A stretch of DNA of 64,000 nucleotides from Haliaeetus albicilla (taxonomy: Eukaryota; Chordata; Aves; Accipitriformes; Accipitridae), in contig NC_091505.1 of NCBI RefSeq assembly GCF_947461875.1, positions 23,890,033 through 23,954,032 on the forward strand. The letters are read 5' to 3'. The notes beneath the pieces were generated by a model, which saw only the letters and a list, made by a program, of their open reading frames with translations, had not been told where the DNA came from and searched no databases. The position numbers and the translations under genes were made by a program. Below, in pieces: positions 13,095 to 25,200 of the stretch. The number at the start of each line of letters is the position of its first letter. Within the stretch, counting starts at the first letter, position 1.

Positions 13095-16000
13095 TCTCTT
13101 GGAAGAAGCAGAAAGCAGATTATGTGCCTAAACGAAGTCCCCAAGTTTGGGAGGAAAAGCCAGGTTACTGTCACCGAAGAGTATTTTATAACTAGTAAAG
13201 CAGGTGTTAAGGTGTCTCCTAATAGCCAGTGCAAAAAGCTCACCTTCATCTGAAAGACCCTTTGGGAAAACCGTCCCACTTCACTGCGATTTTATCTGTC
13301 CTCCTGTATTTTTTCCCCTCTGGTCTATGAGCAGCCATGGCAGCGACGTCTCTTACTGCCCACTTTTACGGCACCCGGTGCTGTGATTTGGACCTAAATC
13401 AGTCTGGGAGATGGCAGAGAGCGCGGCGAGCTGACCATCAGATTTCCCCAAAGGTTATATGAGCAGGCCAGAAAATTTGGCTGTCTGGGGAAAAGCAGAA
13501 GCCAACGGTGCATCCAGGAGAGCTGTGGGAGTGCGGGTTAGCAGGAGGGGACGGAGATGGGACCACCACAGGGAAGGGGCCACCAGTGACTACCTGCATC
13601 CCTCAGAGATAGGGAACAGGCATTAGAGGTCGGAGAGAAATCCGCAATGCAGTAAAGGTGGGTTGCCCCTTCTCCCCCCCCCCAAATACGAATTTTAAGA
13701 ATATTTTACTGGCAATAACGGAGGGAATCCCTTCTAGCATTACAGCACAAAATGAAAAAGGTAAGTGGTAACAGCCTCCAGCACCTCTGCTCGTGGAGCT
13801 GCAGTAGCAAGGTGGCTTGGAAATACCTACTAACAGGAGGGCCTGTCCTTAATAAGCACTGTTAGTTTAATTGCCCCCATTACAGATGTTATCAGCAGCA
13901 GGAAGAAGAAAGGAATCGCCTGTCAAGTGGAGCAGGAACGCCAGGAGAGTCAGCAGAGCGGACTGCTGCGCTCTGCTGAATGTATAATGAAACTGCCAAC
14001 CGGCACAAGTAAGGAATTATGCATTTAAGCTATAAGGCCTCTCTTCAAAAATTCCTGCAGCTTTTTTTTTTGGTATGACTATATACGAGCCCTCCTAAAA
14101 TCAGGTGCCTGCAGAGCTGGTTAAATGAGCACTGGCCATTGGTCTAGGAAGCTCTGAGACACCTCCCACCAGTTCACGTTGGCAAGCTTTTTATAGATGA
14201 GGCATTGATCAATTACTACATGGAATTGTTTGTGTGGAATTTAAAAAGAAAGTGGTACCTTTAAGCATTACTAGTCTGCCTCAGGAGGTGATGATGAGCA
14301 TTAGTCTGTCTCCTCATGCTGTAAATTATGATGGGCCACTGTAGATATGGGTGTTGTCCTAAACATTAAAAACAGTCACCTGGAAACAAATAAAAGTATG
14401 AGTGATAACCAAATGCAAATTTATCCCCCATTTATAACATGCTAGTAAATGCTGACATTCAGAGAGAGGGAATGTAGTGCAGGAGGAGGATGTTGGGTTT
14501 TGCAATTACAGTCCCAATCCATTCTCAAAAGATTAAAGTTTTACACAGTGGTTGTTCTCAGGAAATTTGCTGAATCCTAATATTTAAGATGAAAGCATAA
14601 TAAAGGATGATTTTTTTTTAAAGAATTGTCTGATAGGTTTGATTTGCCAGTTCTCACTGAAGTAAAACTTTCCACTGACTTCAATTATCAGTAAATTGTG
14701 TTGACCTCAATAAGCATTTTTGCAAACTGGACCCGTAACATGAATAGGCTGTTCTGCGCAGAAAAGTGACTGCATGAAAACGGCATCTTCTTACTCATCA
14801 ATTCTGCTTCCCGAGGGCACACTGAGCTGCTGCATCTGACTTTAATGACAAAAATGAAGTTTTGCTGCTCCTCCCTCCTGCGAGACCTTCGGAGCTGGTG
14901 GAACTGGGCTGGGAATTTGCGCAACAGCAGCAGAGTTTGGGTAAGAAGCACCTTGCAGAGTGGTCATGTCCCCATGGTCCCACGTACCCAGCGGGCTGTG
15001 ACCCCCAAGGTTGTCCCCAAGCCCCTCTCTCCACGTGACAATGAATCAACCGTCGTTTTCCCAGTGGGCTACTCCAGTCCAGGAGCTTTAAATGCTCTCT
15101 GTTTGACATCCTCCTGATATATTGCATTTGTAAAGGTGACCTTAAATATTTTAATGGTAATAATTCTTTCAAGGGCTTGAATCAGTAAATGTGCTATGTT
15201 CATATTTTGGCATTATATACTGTAGGCAATTTAATCCATATAAGCAGTTTCAGTGATATTAACACTGTAGGCAAACTGATACTAAAGTTTAAATGTCAGA
15301 GAGAGTTTTCATATTAGATCTAGTGCAAACAAAGCATTTTTTCTCCAAGTACTGAGGCATAAAATATCAGGAGATAGTAAAGACAGAGAGCACCAATGAA
15401 TCTCAAATAAACAGGAGGTGAAATTTATAGTATTTTCAAATATGTGCCCTATCCAAGGACTGCTGCAGCTGCACAGATCTATAAAATTAGAGATAAGAGA
15501 AAAACCTTGTAGCGCTCCACAATAAATGCACCTCCACCAGGGTATCTATCTGGATTTCTGTAACTCCTTGGAGATTTACTAGTTCACCTTGGATTTATTA
15601 CCCCACTGTGCATGCCGTGGATGGCGTTTTATATTTCATCCATCGCCCCGCTTATTATATAACGGCAGGTCCCAGTTACAATGTGCTGCCAAACCATCGC
15701 CCACCCCTTGCAGACGGGTGCGAGCAGAGAAACGCTGGGGTGATCCCAACCAGTATTTACCCAGTGATGCTATGGGACCTGTGGGATCAGGCAGGTTTCC
15801 ATCCTGTGGCCCCAAAGCTCTGAGCCTTCTTGCACTCAATGAGCAGCCAAGACACTGTCTTATTGGGGAAAAAAAAGCAATGGACTGGATTAAAAAGAGG
15901 TGTTGTCCACAGTCTCCAGGTTGCAGTGAGGTGCCGGGTGCCGATGGCTCTGCAGAGCCACTGGCCCCAGTTAGGTGCGCCCCGTGGGGACGCCTGAGCC

Positions 16001-16261
16001 GACCGAGCGCTCAGCAGCACCAGCTCATAAAACCTGTGACAAATGGTCAAAAAGTTTATTGCCCATGTACTGCTGCTTATGACCCCATAAACCACCAAGA
16101 ATAACGTGCGTGGAAACACGGGCTGTTTGTTAGGGTGTTTTCTTGTTAAATAACCTGACCTGCTCTGAAATCTCGTGCTGGCATCCCTGGGCAAAAAAAG
16201 GGGTGGTTGTAGGGAGCAGCCCACTAAAAATAAGTAGAGCATCCCTTGTGCCTGCTCAATA

Positions 16262-16350
16262 GGATATATAAATAATATATCCTCAGTCCCATGGAAACAC
16301 TGACTTCAACTCCCATTTTTCGTAGAGGTAAATAGTAGAGGTTGAAGTCA
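16262..16350. repeat. Two adjacent inverted repeats (hairpins)
   Basis: GGATATAT (16262-16269) pairs with ATATATCC (16275-16282) across a 5-base loop. TGACTTCAAC (16301-16310) pairs with GTTGAAGTCA (16341-16350) across 30 bases. Both pairings are perfect. Function unknown. Confidence 0.7.
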
Positions 16351-17555
16351 AGATAATGGCCTGTTCTGTACATAGGAGATCTTCCTGCTAACATCCTCCT
16401 TGAACTGAGGACATCTCCCTTTCTCCGTTTCCCTGTCACGGCAGCCGTGCCTGCTGTGTCTGCCTCCTCTGCCCGGCCAGCCCCGGGCTGTTCACCATGT
16501 TTGTTTCAGCCTTGGAGGGCCACTAAACCTTAAGCTTTCCCCTTGCTTTTCCAGCAGGAGAACTGTGCATATAAGCACAAGGTAAATGGTGATGGACAGG
16601 AGAGGAAACCTGTTCCTGCAAGAGTGTTAATGCCAGTGTAGCCACCATTTGTTTCCCTCCAACGCAAAGGAGACAGGCTCCTCCGAACCAGATTTCCACT
16701 CAAGGAGGGGAACGTGAACACAGAAACAACTTCTATGTCTTTACAAAGCTTAATCATATTTCAGTACAATCAGTCACAGTTTCCCAAACTGTAGTAATAG
16801 GAGTCCTTGAACCTGGATGGGCGCGGGTAGCAAGACGGTGGCTGGATAATGAAGTTTGGGTGCGTGGTGTCAATGTTGCTTCATAATCAGCCTGCATTGT
16901 GCAGCACGTATTTTTCTCCTTTCTTTGAGACTTTGCCAATCACCATTATGCCACTCAACACAATTGTTAATCAGATTTTTTAGAAGTGGGATGAAGCTGG
17001 CAAGCTCTCTCCCTCAGAAAGCGCACAAAATGGTGTGGAGTGAATGTCGGCTCTATGGGAGACCAACTCAAGAACTCAAAAATGACAATTTTTGAACCAT
17101 TTCTCTGAGCTACCCCAGCAAATGATGGGTACAAAATCACAGGAGGAAGAAGCACAAGTGCTGTCACGTGGGAGATGAGAGCAGGAGAGGAATGACCACT
17201 GAGAATCAAAATGTATGAGCTGATGATGCTCCTTTCTCTAAGGATTTTGTCCTTTCTGTCAAACACAGAAGGTTTAAACCCTCTAAAGGTTTGGCACAGC
17301 TGTGGTGACCATGGGTACGTTCATCACTGTCAGATAGACAGGACCGTGGTACAGGACTTGGCAGTACCCCTTTACCCCAAGGTATTTTGAAGGTGCCTCG
17401 GGCAACCTTATGCATCTGTACTTAAGGGGCCAAATCCTACCCCTGTTGGAACAGTGAAAAAGGTCCTCAGCATCCATCCTCCCCTGGCTCCTGGGGCTCC
17501 CAAGCTAAGCCCTGCTAGACCCTGCTGAGATGTTCCAGACCAGAAATGAGAAGAG

Positions 17556-17584
17556 TTCAAGACCTTCAAGACCCTCAAGACCCC
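17556..17584 (+). repeat. Short tandem repeat, about three units of TTCAAGACCC
   Basis: Three consecutive units of 9-10 bp (TTCAAGACC, TTCAAGACCC, TCAAGACCCC). No gene overlaps. Confidence 0.75.
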
Positions 17585-20500
17585 ACGGGTGGGAAGGAAG
17601 AGAGCCTCTGCCAGGAGCAGGTTCTTTCACTTTTCAGAAAACTCAAACATAAATAAGATCTTCCCAGCAGTGTAATTGCGTCAAGGTGAACTTTTTTCGT
17701 TCCAGGCTGAAGGACTCATCTGGAACGGCACTTCCTTCAGGAGCCCCCGACAGCAGATGCGACCGTCGCCTTTTCTGGCCACGGCACTTGGTCGAGCAAG
17801 TGACCCATGCACAGCTTGCAAACCGCAAACCCACTAAAATCGATGAGAACATGAACATGCTCAAAACCTGGTTACAAATTTCAGTCTCTTGCTGAAACAG
17901 AGCCAAGATCTTTAATTAATATTCAAATGTCCAATCGATATTTCAAGAAAATCAAAGTGTAGAGACCAACTTGTGCGTTCGTGTTTCTTTGTCCTGATTG
18001 CACTTCTTTTCATTGGGGTCACACTGTAGAGCTCAGGCTTGTTTAATTTTAAGCTCCCGTGACAGCCAGAGGAACCCAATTTTATTTGCCACTCTGCAAG
18101 ATTCTTTTTAGTCGGAAGCAATTCTTTAGCTTTCTTTGGCCATCTTAAATTGACAAACTGTAAATAAGGTGTTATCGTGGCTTGTTTCTCCATAGAAGGT
18201 GCTATCACCATACTTAAAAACATATATAGAATGACTTGTGATAACTGCTACTACATCAACAGATGATAAACCAATAAATTAAAGTAACGGTGCATAAAAT
18301 GATGAATTCTGATAGACTTAAGGCAATATAAAATAATTGGAGACTTTATTGCTATTTCCATTTTTAATGGGGTACTATGGCAGTACATTCTTGCAACAGG
18401 GCTGGAAAGGTAAATTAATCTTTATACATCATCATCAAGCAGTGTAAACATGGCCAAACTTAATTATGATATAGTAGATTGTTAAGTGTCTGCCCCACAG
18501 AGGTGTGATTGCTCTCAGGCAAGTGATTACAGCAGGGATGACTATCAGACAAGGTCTTCTTTAAAAGCCTGGTAGGAGTTTTGCATGCCTCTGACAATAA
18601 ATCTGATGCGAAAGCCGTGCCAGAGAGGCATCTTTCCACGGTCTCAGCTGCAGCTGAACTGTATTCAAGGGACAAACACAAATTTATGGTGGAGCGTTAA
18701 TGAAACGTGGCCTGAAATTGCAGTACTTTGCCAGTAAAAACTCTTGTTCCTTTGCAACAACACGATGGGAGTCATTGAAACTGCAGCCTGGGAGCAGGAT
18801 GGAGTTGCTGGGTCCCCCCGGCTCGTCTCCCCACACCCACTGGCATCCCGTCCTACTGGGCTGGGGTCCCACAGGGAGGAAGATTCATGGAGGGGGTGAC
18901 TAGGCTGATGTACTTGTAAAAAAAAAAGCAAAAACCTTACTTGACATACTGTCTTTTAGAAATTGTAGCACATTAAGGAGAGAAATGTAATACAACATGT
19001 ATTTTCCACTTCTGTCTCTGATATTGTTTTCTGTCATTAGCAGCTTTGTTTCTGGCACAGATGTGAGATTTTATGAACCCATTGTACCATTACCTCTCTT
19101 TCCATGGTAGCAGTTTAATTTATACTTACATGTATAAGTATATATTTATACTTACTAGACATCCTCTGCAGTGATCTTGCTTCTTTAATGGAGTAAGTTC
19201 ACTAAAGGAACACAAGGTAATTTATTCTTTAGATGTAGCTGCAAAATGTAGTTCAGAAATCTCACATTACAGGGGTTTTGTGAGAAATTTTGGGGAACTA
19301 ATTCTGAGAAGAAGATATGTTTTATTGAATAGTTTCAACCAGTCTAGATTCGAAGTCTGTACAGTGTGGGCAGCAGAAAATCCAGGCCAGAGAATATCTT
19401 TTAGTCTCGGGGAAACTTTAATTATGTCTGCTTTAAAACTCATATTGTAGTATATGTTTTATGTTTCAACGCCATGATGCTGACAGTGGTATGAACTGAA
19501 CAGATACGGAGTGGCAGATCTTTTTCACACTGTCAAATGCCGAAAGGTGTCTTAATAACTGGAAATCAAGCAGCAGCATGATCTTGAATTCCTTGATTAC
19601 TCTAAGCCACTTTTTGGAGTTCAACATACTTGTGTTTATTTCCTGATAATTGTGCTAAGAGTTTCTGCTGCTAAATTGCCTCAGGAATTAGGATATGCTT
19701 TTGAGAGCAGTGGAAGGACTCCCCTGCTAGCACACCTCTCCAGAGCAGAAAACATCTCTCATTATGGAAATTATCATAGATGGTGTGTGAAGAGGGCAAA
19801 AAAAAGTAGTTTTAGGGCTATGGCAATGGTCCGCTCCAGATCACCAAGGAGGCCACTTGGCCCCATCTTGATAAGCAGAATAAAACAGCAGAGACGACAG
19901 AAAATGTTAAGATCCCAACTTTATGTGGTCACTAGTGTACCTTGCAGAGGGGTTCTCTGTACTTTAATTTCTATTTTAATTCTTTAATTCTCTTTTTAAT
20001 TCCCTCTTTGCTCATTTATTACACCACTTTGCTCCTTGTTTGCACCACCTAAAACTGAACCAGTTTAATCTACACAGATCTCAAAGTCATACTGCACCCC
20101 TGCATCTTGCTTTTGCATTTCTACTCTTTGATAATAGCTTTTACTAGCAGCCCAGTTTAAATTCTTAATTTTGTCTAATTCCTCTAAATGCACAATGATT
20201 CTTCAACTGGAAAGGAAAGAGAGTAGCTCTGAATGATCCATATGTTGAAGTACTGTATTTTCATCATTTAAATGATAAACTTCCCATCAAATATCCACAA
20301 ATGTACATTCATGACTCCCATCCAATGATCTATTGGCCAGAGGCACATACATTGTTTTAATTTATTTTGGAGTAAAGGTGCTTTCCTGCCGAGTTTGAAT
20401 AAGCTTGCTGTGTACCAAACAGATGTTCAATAAAAGAGAGACTTTACTGAATATGACATATAAACACAGGGAAAGAGGATGAAGGAAGGAAAATTACAGG

Positions 20501-22162
20501 ATGTATGGATTCCTGGTTCATCAAACAACAGGCCACAGTTTTAATTGGGGCCCTTTTATGGATGGAGCAGTAATGAAACAGAAGGACCAGGGATGTCTCG
20601 GGAGAAGGTAACATCTATGCGTTGCTTGTGGTGGAATTAACTTTGGTGAACCCACTGCGACAGCACACAGTTTCCCCGTCCTCCGCAGCAGCGTGATGGT
20701 TTCTGTGGTTGCTAAACTGTTCCTCCCATCATGGAAAAAAAAAAAATTTAAAAAATTCAATGGCATGATCTGGGAGAATTAAAGGGTCTGGAGGTGGGCA
20801 CGTGAGGGTTTCTCCCCACGGTGTTAAAATACCCAGTTTTGCTCTTGCCAGGGAAAAGTGTTTGTTAAAAGGCCCGAGTCTTGCATCTATTCGGGCTTTT
20901 CCTATTTGGAGAGAGGTGCTATTTAAGGAGGCATTGAGGAGAGCAAAGCCGGCCTGATTCATCGGGAGATCAAAGAGGGAATGCTGCCTTTGAGATAAAG
21001 ATGTCTTTGCTTTGAAAGGTTTCTCCTTTGTGCAGGAGTGCTGCGGTGGGATGTCCACCCACCAGGCAACATCTCTCTGGGTGGGACACCTCCTCCTAAG
21101 AGGGACACAGGAGAAGAAAAGTACCTACTCTGCCTGCTCCCAGTGAGCTTAACCTTGGGGGCGAAGGCAAATTTTAGGATGTTTCCCTCAAAGTGAGACT
21201 TTCTGCCTGACCTTCTCCAGATGTGCTCTGGCTTCACGGCCAGATGTGAGCAGGGCAGCACGACTGTGTCTGCAAAGTGCCTTGACCTTCTTGACAGATA
21301 TTTAGACTCAAACCTGCATCATTTAAAATTGAAAAATGTTAAAACCCCACTGAAAACATTCTTATTTGCAGGCACTCGCAAATGTAAATCCCAATGCCGA
21401 TTTGCTAAGGAAGATTAATTGTCATTTTCAGCCTAGCAATTTGCCATGCTTGTCCAGGGGCTGGGCGCTTTGCCTCACTCTACCTTCCAGTACTGATGCA
21501 TCAAAGTGGTGAAAACTTAAAGTATTTAAATACTTTTGTGGGCATTTTGGTAAAATTTGATGATACAAGAGGCGGACTGGCTCTTGCAGATGCTACTATC
21601 AGCGCTTTCCATCCACATTTCTAGGTACTTTCAAAAATCAGTCCTAATAGTAGTGATAATGCCCTGGCATGCAGTGTGAGACACCCTACATGAACATCGT
21701 TAAGCTGCTGAGGCTTCCCAGAGAAGGATAACAGAATCAGTTTATGCTGAAGACTAATAAGACTGCACATTCTGTCTTCATTTGTGTTTGCATGCAAATT
21801 TACTTCAGTTTTTATGGTTGGTAAAGACTGGCGTAATAATCTGGAAACCGCAGTATCCCCAGCGCCACGGGCATTGCTGAGAGCCTGGAAGGGTTCCTGC
21901 TCTGAAAGCATCCCGACTTGCAGACGCTGACTCTCCAGGTGTCAGAGAGATTTTTCAGTGTAAAATGGAGCAGAGAGAAAAGGTAAGGAGCAGCTACAGG
22001 CAAAGAGGTTTTTATCATTGACTTGTATATTCAAAATGGGGTCAGCGTTCTCCAAGACCAATGGTTTGGTCATTGTGGCAATATCAGACCGCTTCAAGCT
22101 CAGGTGATTTTTCCCTGGGGCTGTGCTTTGCAGTGAGAGCTGCGTGTCATAGGATGGGCTCC

Positions 22163-22212
22163 AAATATTTACAAACAAGCAAGATATTTACAAATATTTA
22201 CAAATAAGCAAA
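22163..22212 (+). repeat. Imperfect tandem repeat built on ATATTTACAAA
   Basis: AATATTTACAAACAAGCAAG is followed by ATATTTAC and then AATATTTACAAATAAGCAAA, giving about 2.5 imperfect copies. AT-rich, non-coding. Confidence 0.7.
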
Positions 22213-25200
22213 AGCTTATTAGGGAACTGGGATCCAACAGACTACAGCTTGTCTGGCTTGAATCAGCGGATACAGAGACTTTGGCATCTTGATTTCTATC
22301 TATCCATTTATTTATTTATTTGTTTTAAATCATGATGGCCATGCAGGACTTCAGAACTCCTGGAGTTACCCTAACCCTACGTTTACAACATCCCTAAGCC
22401 AAAAGGAAGACTGTGATGAGGTGGGGTTTTTTAATGTAGTCTTTCAGAGAGTCTCATTAGCATGCTTGAGCTAGAGAATGTATTTGGTGGTATCTTAAGT
22501 GCACAGATGAACGTAACCGCTGAGTGGGAGCGGCACGTAAATGGCAGAGGGTGTTTTGGTGGGATCTATAAGCGGCAAAGGGAATTGCATTTGAGAGCAG
22601 AAGATTCAAACAGAAAATTGTAATGATGAAGCCAATCAACTTCATTAAAGCTGTTATTTTAAATCCCTCTTACATGACTGAGTATATTTAAAACAGCCGC
22701 GTCGGAGAGACCTCTAATCTGTATGTGAATGAAGAGTCTTCTGAGAAGCCTTTTAATTCTGAAAGAGAAAAAGTAACTCAGCACTTTCTGAGCTTGTCAC
22801 TGATACTGTTGAAGCTTTGCTGCTGCTTCTTCTTCCCAAAGTTCCGGCTCCTGACCTGACTCAGAGTAAAAGCATTATTATCGATAGTTATTTAAGGTAA
22901 ATCTCAGCATGTGTTATTTGAGTGGGAACATGCAGGCACTCGCAATGACAAACTTTCTTTCAGAAAATTCTCAGCTTTGCTTAACTCTCCTATATTCACT
23001 TTTTTAGAATTAACTTCCTTTCTACAACCTACAAAATGTGTGGTTTTATTAGAAAAACAATGATCAAATAGTGAGTACCTGCACCTCTGAGTTTTTCAGC
23101 TGCAGGTGCAAAAAATCCAGATGCATAATTTGCAAGGAACAATTGAGCTTAAAAAGATAAGACTTCCCTTCTCAGCAAGTCCTAAATACTTTTGCTTTTT
23201 TTCCCTCTAAATCACATGCCACTGTAGGGCCAGGAAGAAAAAGAACGATCTCAGGCAAACTGCTGCTGCACGTGCAGAAATCAGTCACACCCAGCATCAC
23301 GTAGGGTTGTGGGCCAGGCACTACGGTGCACAAACACCTGCTGTCATAATATATCTGGGTAAAATAGTGGGAAATGGGTATAGCAGCTTTTGCCACCAGC
23401 ATCCAGCAGAAATTTCAAGATCAACCATTGTAAAATGTGGTCTCTTTTCCCTCCCACTCCTTTCTTTTCAGTTACAAAAACTCCCGAGTCATTTATCATG
23501 ATGCTCAAATAATAGTTTAGGTGTGAATTTAGGACACAAAATAGCTCAAGTTGAAAAATACTTAATGCTCTGTTTGCTGGAGAGCTCAGCCAAGCCCCAG
23601 TGCTCGGCGAGAGCTGCCCTTCCCGCTCGGGGCTGATGCTCGGCAGCCCCCGAGCCGCAGGTGATGGGCAGGTAAGGGACTGCACCGATCCTGACCAGAT
23701 CAGTGGGCAGGCTGTGGTGCTCAGGGTGGTGAACGGGCAATGTCACAGCAAGGAAAACGCATAAGAGCTATTTGAGGCCAGAGGCGACACTTATTGTCAG
23801 GTCTGCTTTGTGCTACAGATAAAATAACGTACCACAAAACCGCACAGAAACTGAAAATGGGAGGATGAACTTTTTCATCCTTCGCTGAGTATGTTGGGAC
23901 GAGAAATGGGAACACTGGTAAAAAAACCCAAAACTTTTAGAAGTCTTTAAGGGACAACGAGAGGTTAAGAGACAAGGGTTGGCATTACTGTGAGGATCAG
24001 AGGTTTAAGGAAAGCATTAATCAGTCAAAATCTCAATAAACACCATCTCTGAAAAAAAGTCATGCCGTTGTGAGCAGTAGGTGAGAATATGCAAATACGA
24101 ACAAGATAATAAACACGTAGCTGAGAAAAGTGAGTAGGATATATGGTGAAAGATGGCGAAAATGAATGGCAAAAGAAGACCTGAAGAAAATAAAAGGTCT
24201 AAGTGATAACTGGCATCAGACCGGACTGTACCTTTTTTTAAAGAAGCCACTGAGATGCTAACCTGGAGATTTATAAAAGCTCTTCCTTGGCACAACATGC
24301 TAGTTACCTTCCAGTTGAGATGAGAAAGTAGCTCAGCTGTGGAACTGTGATTGCTTTCTCAAAAATACACAGCGAGATTCGTTAATTTGCAACGGGGAAG
24401 CAATATTGCCCCTTTAATAATAGATCATGTTATATCCCAGTCCGCAGCACGAGCCACCAGCCATTCAGAACCAAGCAGTGAATAAATAGGAGTTTACAAC
24501 ATGAAGTATGATATCATGTAAATAAAAGCCCATGTAGACTTACTGCATTGTCACTATGTGTAAGTACCTACAACCAGGAGCACCAGGTCTCCTATGCCAG
24601 CTGATTAATTCAAGCGTGAAGTTTCAAAACACTCAAGCCAGGGCTATATTTTTAACAAGATGGATTGGCAGTTTTAGTAATTCCCAGATCCCAAACACAT
24701 ATGAAACAAGCCCTTGATGAGAAAGGTCTGATTACAAATAACCTGCAGAGAGATGAAAGTTCGCTTTTAATATCTGGGTTTTTAAGTCTGCTTTAGACTT
24801 TCAAGAGGCTTCAAAGAAGGCAAAGACTAGAAAACAGTTTGATTTAATACTGTTAGATGTGTGAAATAAAATGCTGGACAATAAGAGATGTAAAACAAGC
24901 AACAAGTGCAAATGACTTAAATCAAATTAAAGAGCTAATTGAAAATAATGGAATTAAAATCTTTTTTGTTGTTTTTATTCATCTGTTTTTCATGACTGTT
25001 TGCAACAGCATTTTTTTTAATCTTTTTTACTTTGAAGAACAAACTTTCTCCACCATAAAAGACAATTATTTTAGTCAGTATCTGAAATGTCATTCTATGG
25101 GGACGTAAATGCTAAATGCCAGTCAGGAAGAGAAGCACCGTCATCATAAACCAGGAGGACAGCCAGACAGCTATATGGCCTTTGTCTATAGAGCTCTGAT

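Larger units (their letters stand above)
9451..22162. other. Non-coding stretch, no gene recognised
   Basis: No exon could be recognised. Besides the repeats listed separately it holds moderately GC-rich islands (13.3-13.6 kb, 15.6-16.1 kb) without family-level protein similarity. The 171-residue open frame at 15589-16104 reads like chance translation and overlaps an open frame on the other strand. Confidence 0.6.

Noticed and set aside
15589..16104. 171-residue plus-strand open frame
   Set aside because: No recognisable domain, a competing long open frame on the opposite strand, and a length expected by chance in 64 kb of GC-moderate DNA.
19131..19148. Inverted repeat TATACTTA/TAAGTATA
   Set aside because: Low-complexity AT sequence where such pairings are common; nothing supports a function.
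22303..22322. Short TTTA repeat
   Set aside because: Only about three to four units, too short to report as a microsatellite.
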